A DNA stretch of 64,000 bases, taken from the NCBI GenBank assembly GCA_963732865.1, contig CAVTBC010000002.1, positions 62,001 through 126,000 on the forward strand. The letters are read 5' to 3'. Shown piece by piece: positions 36,568-45,036 of this stretch (position 1 is the first letter of the stretch; each line of letters begins with the position of its first letter). The notes beneath the pieces are model-generated. The model did no database searches. It saw only the letters and a list, made by a program, of their open reading frames with translations, and was not told the DNA's origin. Both the position numbers and the translations under genes were made by a program. The stretch is from JADLGL01 sp963732865. GTDB lineage: Bacteria; Pseudomonadota; Alphaproteobacteria; Rhizobiales; Kaistiaceae.

Positions 36568-37275
36568 ATGAGTTTCGTCCCGTTCGAGGATCAGAAGCGA
36601 ACAAGGCGTCGTACGCTCGACCGTGATCAGATCGTCGCTGCCGCGCTCGACCTCCTGAACGAGGTCGGGCTGGACGCGCTGACGATGCGATTGCTGGCCT
36701 CGCGGCTCGGGGTGAAAGCGGCGTCGCTCTATCGTCATGTGCGGGACAAGCAGGAGCTCATCATCCACCTGGCCGACGCGATCGCCGGGCTCTCGACGAT
36801 TGTCGATGCCGGCCTTCCTTGGCGGACGCGGGTCAAGGAGAACGCTCTCGAAGAGCGCCGCGGTCTTCGTCAGGTGCGCGATGGCGCGCGCCTTCTCGCC
36901 GAGGCGCCGCCAGCCGGCCCGAAACGCCTCGAAAGGATTGATGCCATGATGGCGGCGATCCTTGCCTCGGGCTGCACGGCCGAGGACGGGGTGAATGCCG
37001 CCTACCACCTGAACAACCTTGTCGTGGGCTTTGCCGCGGACGAAGACCGGGCTGACGAATGGGGCCGGCGGGAACCCGGGCCGCGGAGCGAGGCAGACCG
37101 CGAACGCATCTTCGCCGGCATGCTCGACACCGAACGCTACCCGAACCTTCAGCCGTTGGTGAAGTTCTCCTGGGGCCGCAATTGGGAAGACACGCTGCAG
37201 TTCGGCATCGATGTCTTCCTCGATGGTTTCGAGAAGCGCATCAAGGCAACGAAGCGCGCCCGAAGATTGGACTAG
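36568..37275 (+). CDS. TetR-family transcriptional regulator
   Basis: The 235-residue repressor has an N-terminal helix-turn-helix with RDQIVAAALDLLNEVGLDALTMRLLASRLGVK and the recognition segment AASLYRHVRDKQELI. The C-terminal ligand domain resembles the TetR_C group of tetracycline-type repressors (RRGLRQVRDGARLL, DAMMAAILASGCTAEDG). It is divergent from an ABC exporter operon and probably controls it. Its stop codon overlaps the stop of the caspase-like gene on the other strand within a shared CTAG. Confidence 0.9.
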   Translation: MSFVPFEDQKRTRRRTLDRDQIVAAALDLLNEVGLDALTMRLLASRLGVKAASLYRHVRDKQELIIHLADAIAGLSTIVDAGLPWRTRVKENALEERRGLRQVRDGARLLAEAPPAGPKRLERIDAMMAAILASGCTAEDGVNAAYHLNNLVVGFAADEDRADEWGRREPGPRSEADRERIFAGMLDTERYPNLQPLVKFSWGRNWEDTLQFGIDVFLDGFEKRIKATKRARRLD

Positions 37276-38828
37276 TTCGCCGCGGTGTAGATGCCGAGCA
37301 CGCCGGCCTGAACATCGCCGCGCGCAAGCAAGCTCATCAGCACGGCGGCGAGGCCCGCGGGATCGTCGTGGTCTTCCATCTGCTGCAGCGCCGCCTGCAG
37401 CGCCACCGGCGGTTCGTCGGTCAGAATGGCGACGAGGTGTTCAGCGCCATAGGGTGGCCGATCGACGCGCAGTTGCAGCTGTTCATTGCGGCTGCGCCAG
37501 TCCTCCGCGGCCTCCGCCGCATTCTCCGGGAAAAGAAGTTCGACGCGTCCGTTCGGCGGCAGGTTGAACAGCGTCAGGTAGCGATGCGTGCCCCCGCTCA
37601 TCGCAACGGTGACGACCTCCCCTGGAAAGTGCGTCTGGTTGCCTTCGATCAGCGACATGTCGAAGGGCTGGCGCGCGGCCAGATCGTCAAGGAAGGCGAG
37701 CGCCGCCCATTTGGCGATGACGCCGCCGATCTCGCCGGGACCGATATTTTCGGCAACGCGGCCGCCGACGCGATGCTCGACCCAGCCGGCATGGGAATCC
37801 CAGATGAGATCGGCCTCGGCCTCATTGTCGGTGACGACGACGCCGTCCATAGCGGGGATCGTCCCGCCGCCGCGGATGGCGATCCTCACCAGCGTCGCGG
37901 GCGGCGCGATCGCCGTCGTGTGGGTGGTACGGCCGAGATGGATCAGCGGCTTGGCAACAGGCGACAGCGGAAGGATCGACGGCGTCTGCTGGTTCTGCGC
38001 CTTCACCTCGACGGTGGGAACGAGATAAGCGAGCAGCTCGTGCTGTGTCAGCGCGCCATCATCGTTGGTATCGGCGGCTCCCTCGAGCGCACGGGCGAAG
38101 GCCCAGCTCAGCGCGCCGCGCGGCACACCGTCGATGATGAGTTCGGGGTCCAGCTTGTCTTCCTGAGTCGCGCCGATGAAGGTGACATGCTGGAAGGCCG
38201 TCTCCGAAATGGTGGCGAAGCGCTCGTCGGGCAGCGCCGCCGGATCGATCTCGGCGGGAGGAGCGAAATCGCCGACACGATACGTCAGGGGCGGGCCGGC
38301 GATGTCACGGTACATCGTGCCGGAGAAGCAGGAATCGGCAACAAAGATGACCTCGATGCCCCGGTCTTCGGCCATCTGCAGCCAGGCAAAGACCTCGTCG
38401 TCAACGATGCGCTCGGCCGAGGCCGGGCCAAGCGATTGATAGCCGCCTAGGATGAAGGTCTCGTTCAGCCCGTCGGCCTCGCCGCGCCTGCCGGGCGGTT
38501 CCGGCTCCTGGCCGCCATGGCCGGCATAGGAGAAGACGATGGTATCGCCGGGTTGGGCGGTGTCGACCAGATGCAGCCAGGCGTCCTCGATCGCCTGCTT
38601 GGTCGCGTCGCCGTCGATGAGGAGGATGACCTCGGCGGCGCCCGATTCGGCCAGCGCGTTGGCGATGTCCTCGGCGTCATTGACGGCGCCGTGCAGATCG
38701 TTGCTGAGGCCGACATAGTCATTGATGCCGACCGCCAGCCCATAGGTGTCGGCCAAAGCCGGTGCCGCGGTGAAGATCGCGACGGCGGCGAGCCCATATG
38801 CCAGGCAGCGTCTGAAGGTCTTGCCCAT
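37272..38828 (-). CDS. Secreted caspase-family (C14) protease with EF-hand-like loop and DUF4384
   Basis: The 518-residue product has a signal peptide ending near AAPALAD. The caspase-like domain (residues about 28-290) carries the catalytic histidine H104 in YAGHGG and the cysteine C167 in DSCFSG. Residues 253-264 form a canonical 12-residue EF-hand loop (DTNDDGALTQHE) inside the C-terminal part of that domain. A domain of the DUF4384 type follows near residues 415-500 (FPGEVVTVAMSGG, LTLFNLPPNGRVELLFP). The ATG at 38828 is the start; the open frame continuing to 40400 is a shadow of the MFS gene on the other strand. Bacterial orthocaspases and metacaspases are linked to stress responses, but the target is unknown. 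Confidence 0.88.
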   Translation of the reverse strand: MGKTFRRCLAYGLAAVAIFTAAPALADTYGLAVGINDYVGLSNDLHGAVNDAEDIANALAESGAAEVILLIDGDATKQAIEDAWLHLVDTAQPGDTIVFSYAGHGGQEPEPPGRRGEADGLNETFILGGYQSLGPASAERIVDDEVFAWLQMAEDRGIEVIFVADSCFSGTMYRDIAGPPLTYRVGDFAPPAEIDPAALPDERFATISETAFQHVTFIGATQEDKLDPELIIDGVPRGALSWAFARALEGAADTNDDGALTQHELLAYLVPTVEVKAQNQQTPSILPLSPVAKPLIHLGRTTHTTAIAPPATLVRIAIRGGGTIPAMDGVVVTDNEAEADLIWDSHAGWVEHRVGGRVAENIGPGEIGGVIAKWAALAFLDDLAARQPFDMSLIEGNQTHFPGEVVTVAMSGGTHRYLTLFNLPPNGRVELLFPENAAEAAEDWRSRNEQLQLRVDRPPYGAEHLVAILTDEPPVALQAALQQMEDHDDPAGLAAVLMSLLARGDVQAGVLGIYTAAN

Positions 38829-39023
38829 GCCCCATTCTGGCCCGCGCCGCGCCGCTTGCCAATGACGGCGGCCGGCCCGGGCGCTGGTCAAGTGGGTGCT
38901 GCGATGGGATAAAGAAGCGCTCGTTGCGGCCGGTTCCGGCCAGGCCCGAGCGGTTGGAGAGACCTGTTCGATGCCGTCTCGGCCAATTCCTGCCGCACCG
39001 CATTTTCGGCGAAGGCGCGGGGC

Positions 39024-40499
39024 ATGACCGGCGCCGGCGCAGTCGCCGACCCCGGCGCACGCCTCCGCCGCTATGTGCTCGGCGCCACGATCCTCGCCTC
39101 GTCGCTCGCTTTCATCGACGGCACGGTCGTCACAGTCGCCCTGCCCCCGCTGCAGGAGGGCTTCAACGCCGACTTCCAATCCATGCAATGGGTGCTCAAC
39201 GGCTACGCGCTGATGCTGGGCGCGTTGATCCTGGTCGCCGGCGGTCTCGGGGACCTCTATGGCCGGCGGCGCATCTTCCTCATCGGCATCGCCCTGTTCA
39301 CACTGGCGTCGATCGCCTGCGCCGCCGCGCCCAGTATCGGCATCCTGATCGGCGCCCGTGTGTTCCAGGGGATCGGCGCAGCGCTTCTGGTGCCGCAGAG
39401 CCTGGCAATCATCAGCGCCTGTTTCCCGCGCGAGATCCGCGGCAAGGCGATCGGCACCTGGGCCGCCGCATCGGCGGCAACCACAGCCTTCGGGCCGCCA
39501 ATCGGCGGCTTCCTGGTGGACCTGCTCGACTGGCGCGCGGTGTTCTGGATCAACGTGCCGCTCGCCGCCCTGGCGATCTGGATGACGCTGCGGGCCGTGC
39601 CGGAAAGCAAAGACCCGAGCGCCCAGGGATCGATCGACTGGCCCGGCTCTATCCTCGCGATCATGGGTTTCGGCGCCCTCGCCTTCGGTCTTTCCGCCTT
39701 CTCCGAGGGGCCCGACGTCGAAGCCTATATCTACGCGGTCATCATCGCCGGCATCGTGGCAATCCTGGCTTTCGTCGTCGTCGAATCGCGGACCCGCAAT
39801 CCGATCATGCCGCCGCTCCTCTTCCGCTCGCGCGTCTTCACGGGCACGGCGATCGTGACCGTCTTCCTCTATGGCTGCCTTGCCGGCCTCCTCTTCCTGC
39901 TGCCGTTCGAGATCGAGGTGCATCGCGGCATGTCGCCGACGCAAATGGGCCTGACGCTGGCGGCTATCGGCATCATCATAGGGGGTGGCTCGCGCTATAT
40001 GGGCGGCATCTCGGACCGCTTCGGGCCGCGACGCTTTCTGCTCATCGGCACCAGCATCGTGACGCTGGCCTGCGTCGTCTTCGCCATCGACATGCCGAGC
40101 TACTGGCTCGGCATCGTGCTGCCGGTGGTTCTCTTCGCCGGCGGCATGACGTTCGTGGTCTCGCCGCTGACAACGGCCGTGATGAACGCCGCACCCGAGG
40201 GCAAATCGGGAGCCGCGTCCGGCGTTAACAACGCGGCGAGCCGCGTCGGCGGGCTTTTTGCCGTCGCCATTTTGGGGGCGTTTGCCAGCCTCATCTTCAT
40301 CGCCAATGCCGGCGACGGCGCGGACCGCTTCGGCGTTCTGCCCGAACCGACCAATGCGACCTATCCGGCGTTGGAGAGCGCGTTCAGCACGGCATACCAA
40401 TCAACGATGTGGTTCGCGGCCGTGTGGGCCGCGGTGGCCGTACTCTCGGTCTTTCTGTGGGTGCACAACGAGCCGGTTGCGAAACCGGCCGGCGGCTGA
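39024..40499 (+). CDS. MFS drug:proton antiporter, 14-helix DHA2 (EmrB/QacA) family
   Basis: The 491-residue carrier has 14 predicted helices. The DHA2 motifs include LASSLAFIDGTVVTVALPPLQ, MQWVLNGYALMLGALILVAG, the loop GDLYGRRRIF, FQGIGAALLVPQSLAII and PPIGGFLVDLLDWRAVFWIN. Such carriers export lipophilic drugs or antiseptics. It is divergent from the caspase-like gene. It runs tail-to-tail into the methyltransferase gene with no spacer. Confidence 0.92.
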   Translation: MTGAGAVADPGARLRRYVLGATILASSLAFIDGTVVTVALPPLQEGFNADFQSMQWVLNGYALMLGALILVAGGLGDLYGRRRIFLIGIALFTLASIACAAAPSIGILIGARVFQGIGAALLVPQSLAIISACFPREIRGKAIGTWAAASAATTAFGPPIGGFLVDLLDWRAVFWINVPLAALAIWMTLRAVPESKDPSAQGSIDWPGSILAIMGFGALAFGLSAFSEGPDVEAYIYAVIIAGIVAILAFVVVESRTRNPIMPPLLFRSRVFTGTAIVTVFLYGCLAGLLFLLPFEIEVHRGMSPTQMGLTLAAIGIIIGGGSRYMGGISDRFGPRRFLLIGTSIVTLACVVFAIDMPSYWLGIVLPVVLFAGGMTFVVSPLTTAVMNAAPEGKSGAASGVNNAASRVGGLFAVAILGAFASLIFIANAGDGADRFGVLPEPTNATYPALESAFSTAYQSTMWFAAVWAAVAVLSVFLWVHNEPVAKPAGG

Positions 40500-41126
40500 T
40501 CAGGCCTTCTCGCCGATCAGCAGCGCGACGCCATGCTGATGCGCGGGGCCGTGCGACAGGTCGTCTTCCATGAATTCGCGATAGTCGATGATCGCAAACG
40601 CGGCGAAGAGATCCGCCAGGCCGCCGGGGGGGAAGAAGTAATGCAGCGCCTCGGCGGTCTCGCTGGCGTCCGGCGCATGTCGATAGGCCGGATCGTCGGT
40701 GGTGAAGGCCTCGACGAACACGCGACCACCCGGCTTGAGAGCGCGGTGGGTCATCGCGACGAGAGGCGCAAGATCGGCTTCCGCGAAATGGCTGAGCGTG
40801 CTCACCGAAAAGACCGCGTCATAAATTCCGGGTTCCGGCGCGAAGGCGCGGATGTCGGCGCATTCAGTCTCGATCGCCAGACCCTCGCTCTCGGCGAAAC
40901 CGCGCAGCTGCCCGATCGCGATATCGGCGTAGTCCACCGCGTGAACCCGCGCACCGCTGCGCGCCGCCGGAATGGCGTGACGCCCCTGGCCGCAAGCGAG
41001 ATCAAGACAAAGCGGATGCGGCCCGGGCAAGGCGGCGAGGAAGGCATGAAACTCCGGCCGAGCCTCGAGGCCGTAATAGTTGAAGCCGCCGGCGGAATAG
41101 ACTTGGTTGAAGAAGGCGTCGGTCAT
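40500..41126 (-). CDS. Class I SAM-dependent methyltransferase
   Basis: The 208-residue protein has the SAM loop CLDLACGQGRHAIPAA, an acidic motif II VHAVDYADIAI and a post-I segment AVFSVSTLSHF, followed by LKPGGRVFVEAF. It resembles the TehB-like/methyltransferase_25 group often found with small-molecule or tellurite resistance. The acceptor is unknown. There is no operon partner. Confidence 0.85.
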   Translation of the reverse strand: MTDAFFNQVYSAGGFNYYGLEARPEFHAFLAALPGPHPLCLDLACGQGRHAIPAARSGARVHAVDYADIAIGQLRGFAESEGLAIETECADIRAFAPEPGIYDAVFSVSTLSHFAEADLAPLVAMTHRALKPGGRVFVEAFTTDDPAYRHAPDASETAEALHYFFPPGGLADLFAAFAIIDYREFMEDDLSHGPAHQHGVALLIGEKA

Positions 41127-41196
41127 GCGCGAAGTCTAGCTGCGGTTTGCGGGCCCGGCCATTGCGATTGGACCACGCGGCCCCGATGCGTCTTGC

Positions 41197-41439
41197 CTAG
41201 CCTTCGACGGCCCGGCGAAGCGCTGCATTGATGCGGTCCTGCCAGCCGGGACCGTCCTGCTGAAACTTCTCCAGCACGTCGCGATCGAGGCGCAACGACA
41301 CCAGTTCCCTCGGCGGCGGATTGCCTGCGGGAGCGCGCTGAACCGGGTCGGCGGGTTTTGCTGGGACCCGCGGCTTGAACACGGCCTCCGCGGCTTCACG
41401 GGCGGTCGGCTGCGTTCTCCTGCGTGGGGGATCCTGCAT
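41197..41439 (-). CDS. BrnA-type antitoxin family protein without a toxin partner
   Basis: The 80-residue protein has a basic, proline-rich N-terminus and the BrnA/DUF4415 C-terminal pattern ELVSLRLDRDVLEKFQQD, GPGWQDRINAALRRAV. BrnA is the antitoxin and DNA-binding autorepressor of the BrnT-BrnA type II system. No BrnT-like gene is found on either side, so it may be a solitary regulator or a remnant. The start at 41439 (MQDPPRRRTQ) is the only suitable ATG. Confidence 0.75.
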   Translation of the reverse strand: MQDPPRRRTQPTAREAAEAVFKPRVPAKPADPVQRAPAGNPPPRELVSLRLDRDVLEKFQQDGPGWQDRINAALRRAVEG

Positions 41440-41472
41440 GGCGCTTCCTTTTACGCGTTTCGCTTTGGCGGA

Positions 41473-41658
41473 TCAGTCGGCGCCGGGTTCGGTTGGCTCC
41501 GGCAGAGCGGGCGCGCCGTCCGGCGGCAGCTCGGACTCCGCTTCCTTGCGGCGGGCGGCGGACTGCTCTTCGCGCCGCTGGAGCCTCTGCTCCTTCTTCT
41601 GATCCTTGGTGCGGGCACGGTCGCCGCGCTGCTGCTGATAGTTCGGCTTGAAAGCCAT
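41473..41658 (-). CDS. Small highly charged protein of unknown function
   Basis: The 61-residue protein MAFKPNYQQQRGDRARTKDQ... is rich in lysine, arginine, glutamate and glutamine through a single predicted helix (DQKKEQRLQRREEQSAARR). It ends in a proline/alanine/acidic tail. Similar small proteins occur widely in rhizobia, in my recollection; no function is known to me. The ATG at 41658 is preferred to one at 41721 because it gives the conserved MAFKPNYQQQR start. Confidence 0.7.
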   Translation of the reverse strand: MAFKPNYQQQRGDRARTKDQKKEQRLQRREEQSAARRKEAESELPPDGAPALPEPTEPGAD

Positions 41659-41680
41659 GTTGGCTCCGATCGTTATAATG

Positions 41681-41696
41681 CCGGCCGATTGGCCGG
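41681..41696 (-). terminator. Short hairpin between two small genes
   Basis: CCGGCC, four bases, GGCCGG forms a perfect six-base-pair stem in the 76-base gap between the small genes at 41735-41962 and 41473-41658. It could end transcripts of the first gene, but it lacks a clear U tract. Confidence 0.3.
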
Positions 41697-41734
41697 ATGA
41701 GACTGCCTGGACGCGCATCAAGCGCGGCTGATTC

Positions 41735-41962
41735 CTACTTCCGTCCCGACGGCATGACCGTCTTTATCCGCGACGGCGCCGCGCCCGACTTGAGCGAGAT
41801 ATCACGGTCCTGCTGCGCCAATACGGCCTCGGCCGCCTTCAACGGGTCATTGTGGCCGGCCAAATCGTCCAGCGGCACCCGCCGGTTGGATCTTTGCGAG
41901 CCGTCCTCATAGAGGACATCGAACAGGGCGAAGTTGGCCGCCGTCTTCATTTTCTTCGCCAT
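41735..41962 (-). CDS. Small conserved hypothetical protein
   Basis: The 75-residue protein starts MAKKMKTAANFALFDVLYEDG and contains QRSNRRVPLDDLAG and AEAVLAQQDRDI. It has no signal peptide or membrane helix. The sequence looks like a compact globular domain followed by a short basic tail, and similar small proteins are common in this order, in my recollection. I cannot name a family. It is transcribed in the same direction as the next two small genes. Confidence 0.65.
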   Translation of the reverse strand: MAKKMKTAANFALFDVLYEDGSQRSNRRVPLDDLAGHNDPLKAAEAVLAQQDRDISLKSGAAPSRIKTVMPSGRK

Positions 41963-42425
41963 GGAGAAGCCTGCAAATTGTTGATGAACATCAGGCCCGC
42001 CTTCAGACCGAAGGCCGGCCCACTGAGCGCCGCCGATTTTCGCGATCGCCAGATATGTGGGGTTTAAGCCGGCGAAGTGCTAGCGCGCCGCGAGGGATGC
42101 CATGCGTCCATCCCCCGCAAATGTCCACCCCTGTGCTGGATCGGCCCCGGGTCGCCTCGCTGATCCGCAAGGTTGATTTGGCGCGTCCTGGCGCCCTCTG
42201 TCAGGGCGGCGAGGCGCACCTTGATCGCGCGCCACATCCGCGCGCTGATCATCGGCAGCACGACGACCGCGTTGATCCGCCTTGGCAAAGTGCCGGTCCT
42301 GCTGTTCCATTAGGTCGCCGGCGGAGCAGGTGCCAGCTAGATCGCAGGCACTTCCGGCGCTCAGTTCTGCTCAGTTGTCCTCAAACGCCGCTTCGCGTAT
42401 CACGGCCAAACGCTGGCATCTTCAG
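41963..42425. other. Gene-free region upstream of tRNA-Arg
   Basis: This 463-base stretch holds several overlapping open frames of 60-130 codons on both strands. None has a plausible ribosome-binding site, conserved motif or consistent composition, so I see no gene here. It must carry the tRNA promoter near its right end, but no clear -35/-10 pair is visible. It may be degraded former coding DNA. Confidence 0.45.
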
Positions 42426-42502
<77 letters not shown>

Positions 42503-42734
42503 CTAACCGCTTGAACAAAACACGATATTTGCGACGGAGGCGGGGTGCAATCTGCGACCGGCCGACCCGTTCGGCTTTGGGATTCGCTTTGGGCAAGTCG
42601 AACGCCCTTTTGCCGCCAGGATGGCGCCGCGGGACACAAGCCTGTTAGCAGATCAGATCACGCCGATTCCAGCTGCGGCAGACCCCTGGCGAGCGGCGAT
42701 CGCTGACATTGCCCGCTCGCCGTTCGTGTGGCGC

Positions 42735-43172
42735 TCAGCCGAGCGGCTGCCCTAGTCCGATAAGAAGCCCCTCAGGGCCACGGATGTAGCAGAGCCGATA
42801 TGAATCCGCATATTGGACGATTTCCCCGACGAGCTTCGCGCCGCGACTGCATGGCCTTTCAACCGTCTCGTCGATGTCGTCCACGGTGAACATGACGCGA
42901 AGGTAGCCCTGTGCGTTCACGGGAGCGTCGCGGTGATCGGCGATGACGGGCGGCCTGAGATAGCGGGAGAGTTCGATACGGCCATGGCCGTCCGGCATGC
43001 GCATCATGGCGATCTCGACGCACTGATCGCCCAGCCCGGTGACCCGTCCGGCCTATTCTCCTTCGATCATAGCCCTTCCTTCAAGCTCAAGGCCAAGCTC
43101 ACGAAAGAAATCAATCGTCCCTTCGAGGTCGCCGACGACGATTCCTATGTTGTCCATCCGTCTGAGCGCCAC
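42735..43172 (-). pseudogene. VOC (glyoxalase/bleomycin-resistance fold) protein with in-frame amber stop
   Basis: Reading from a GTG at 43172 gives a normal VOC protein start: VALRRMDNIGIVVGDLEGTI, then DFFRELGLELEGRAMIEGE. A TAG at 43053-43055 (codon 40) follows, and the same frame continues AGRVTGLGDQCVEIAMMRMPD, GYLRVMFTVDDIDETVE and IRGPEGLLIGLGQPLG. The family usually has tryptophan at the stop, so a single TGG-to-TAG change explains it. The full frame would be 145 residues. A shorter product from the ATG at 43007 would lack half of the fold. It lies between a tRNA-Arg gene and a copy of its 3' half. Confidence 0.8.
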
Positions 43173-43474
43173 GTGTACATCCCCTCGATGTCGCTAGTCT
43201 TCCAACCCGGCCTATAACATCTGGACGGCGGACCTCTCGGGCCACCAATCTACCTCAACGCCGAGGCCCTTCGAACGCGGAGGTCACAGGTTCGGATCCT
43301 GTCGGGTGCGCGCCAATGCTTTCAATGAGTTATGGGCTTCGTCCATCCTGCGCGTGGCCGATGCCGTTTGCCGCGTCGCCAACGCCAGTTGGTCGGGATG
43401 ATACATGGACGCGCCGTCTATCTGCGGCTATCTGGTCGGGTGGCCAATTTCGAATGAGCGGAGGAAATTATTCG
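43173..43474. other. Gap between VOC pseudogene and methyltransferase
   Basis: This 302-base gap contains the partial tRNA-Arg copy at 43280-43311 and the ribosome-binding site of the next gene (GGAGG at 43460-43464). An open frame extends upstream of the methyltransferase start to 43316, but it begins inside the tRNA-derived sequence and is unlikely to be translated. I see nothing else. Confidence 0.45.
43280..43311 (+). repeat. Partial copy of the tRNA-Arg(CCG) 3' half
   Basis: These 32 bases repeat 42469-42500 (variable loop, T arm and 3' acceptor strand of the tRNA) with one mismatch in the T loop. The copy is followed by a slightly altered GCGCCA end. The 5' half of the tRNA is not present. 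Such duplicated tRNA 3' ends are typical attachment-site scars of integrative elements, but no integrase is found between the copies. Confidence 0.8.
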
Positions 43475-44104
43475 ATGCAGCATGGCGCTGAGAAAGCGGC
43501 TCCATATCCTTCGCTTGTCGACTTCTTCACCTGGGCCAATCGGCAAATTGACTGGAGCCGCATGGCGGATCACGCCGAGGAACGGAGTGGCCGCGGCAAA
43601 TTCTACGATGTCGGCGGAGCGCTCACCGAAGCATGGCAATGGGCCAGTTGGCTAAACTTGATCGACGTGAAGCCGCTTCGCGTCCTCGACCTCGGCACCG
43701 GAAGCGGATCCTTCCCACTCGTTTGCCGCTACCTGGGCCACGATGCCATCGGCCTCGATCTGCCTAACGCCGGCAAACATCACTCTGTTCTTCGCGAGAG
43801 CCTGGGCGTCGAGATCATCCCATTCCGAATGGGGCCCAAAAAGCGGCTTCCGCCGCCGCCAACCCGCTTCGATCTGATCACTGGCTTCCGCATCCAATTC
43901 GATCTCGTCCAGGACAGACGCTGGTCGGCCGACGAGTGGTCCTTCTTCCTCGACGACATCCGGGACAACTATCTCGTCCCCGGTGGACGGTTGGCAGTCT
44001 ATCCGCGCCTCGATGATCCTGAGCGCGTCGCGATGTTCAAACGGCGAGGCGGCCGGATGTTCAGCGACAAACGGAAGCTGCTGATTTTCGACCCGCTGGT
44101 CTGA
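43475..44104 (+). CDS. SAM-dependent methyltransferase-like protein
   Basis: The 209-residue protein has a SAM-binding loop RVLDLGTGSGSFPLVCRYLG and an acidic motif AIGLDLPNAG. A late segment reads YLVPGGRLAVYPRLDD. The middle (RFDLITGFRIQFDLVQDRRWSADEW) suits a small class I methyltransferase, but the acceptor is unknown. The start at 43475 (MQHGAEKAAPYPS) has GGAGG ten bases upstream; a start at 43454 is possible. It lies immediately outside the duplicated tRNA segment. Confidence 0.75.
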   Translation: MQHGAEKAAPYPSLVDFFTWANRQIDWSRMADHAEERSGRGKFYDVGGALTEAWQWASWLNLIDVKPLRVLDLGTGSGSFPLVCRYLGHDAIGLDLPNAGKHHSVLRESLGVEIIPFRMGPKKRLPPPPTRFDLITGFRIQFDLVQDRRWSADEWSFFLDDIRDNYLVPGGRLAVYPRLDDPERVAMFKRRGGRMFSDKRKLLIFDPLV

Positions 44105-44170
44105 GCATCACCACATCCGTCGGCGACTAGGATCGGGCCGACGCGGATGTTGATGGAGCGACCCCCGGCG

Positions 44171-44587
44171 CTACCGGAAGGCCTCGTTGACCGCGCGATA
44201 GTGGTTCGGCACCGAGTCGATGCCGGTGACCGCGTTGTTGCCACCGATCCGAACCGTCATTGCCAGGACTGGCGGTCCGTTGGTGTACAGAACCAGGAAC
44301 CCGTTCGACGGATCGCCGCTCCAGCTGACCGAATTGCCGGTCAGGGGATGCGGTCCCACCCAGGCGTTGCCGGCAAGGTTCCGGTAGCTGCCGATCAGCT
44401 CGCCGCTCGGCCAGTCGATCAGATCGAAACTCGCCAGGGTGAACCCGCTGCGCTCTTCCGTAGTCGAGGTCGGCGACGGGTCGGCCCCGAACGGCCGAAT
44501 GATCATTCGCTCCGCCGGCGTGCAGGCGGACAGAAGCAGACCGGCGCCGAGCGCCAGCCAACCCGTTCTTGCCAGAGCCACTCTCAT
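44171..44587 (-). CDS. Hypothetical lipoprotein
   Basis: The 138-residue product has a lipoprotein signal with lipobox LLSAC (WLALGAGLLLSACTPAE). A small domain follows with FTLASFDLIDWPSGELIGSY, LTGNSVSWSGDP and MTVRIGGNNAVTG. I do not recognise a family. It is probably anchored in the outer membrane. The ATG at 44587 is preferred to one at 44659, which lacks a signal peptide. It is convergent with the methyltransferase. Confidence 0.7.
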   Translation of the reverse strand: MRVALARTGWLALGAGLLLSACTPAERMIIRPFGADPSPTSTTEERSGFTLASFDLIDWPSGELIGSYRNLAGNAWVGPHPLTGNSVSWSGDPSNGFLVLYTNGPPVLAMTVRIGGNNAVTGIDSVPNHYRAVNEAFR

Positions 44588-45036
44588 TTCGGCAGATCCC
44601 TTCGCAGCGCGGTCCATCGGGTCGGGTTGCCGCAAGGATGCCGCAACCGGAGCCGTCATTCAATCGGCTGTTGCGGCGCAGCGAAGAAGGCCCGGGCGTG
44701 CGCCAATGGCGCCCAAATGGGGTTGCGCGAAGGCCAATGCCGAGAAAAAGAAGCGAAAGACGAAATATTCGTGGCCATAGTAACAATGAAGTAATGCTGA
44801 TCAGCGACGTTGATAGCGGCGGTCGGGACTCCGCTGCCGAACCGGGAGGTTGTTCTACCTGATCGTTGCTCGGCTATCACGAGTTCAGCCGGCGGCAACG
44901 CCCTCCGCTTTAGGGCGCCGAGTTCGCAAAGATCGGGACTGCGATTGTTTGCCGCTGATGTTATGCGGCCGTCAAAGGACTGTCTTAAGCATCCTGCTCT
45001 AGTCGTCGCGCCGGATGAGGGGAAAAGGCGAGTGCG
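44588..45036. other. Intergenic region between divergent lipoprotein and diguanylate cyclase genes
   Basis: This 449-base region contains no convincing gene; a minus-strand open frame at 44656-45051 overlaps the start of the cyclase and has no family features. A purine-rich stretch GGGGAAAAGG near 45018-45028 probably includes the ribosome-binding site of the cyclase. I see no clear promoter motif or terminator. Confidence 0.4.

Noticed and set aside
38829..40400. Upstream extension of the caspase-like gene to a 1042-codon frame
   Set aside because: The extension is antisense to the MFS gene and reads as charged low-complexity sequence. The signal peptide at 38828 marks the true start.
42503..43279. 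A functional mobile island between tRNA copies
   Set aside because: No integrase, transposase or terminal repeats are present and the only gene is broken. I report it as a scar, not as an element.
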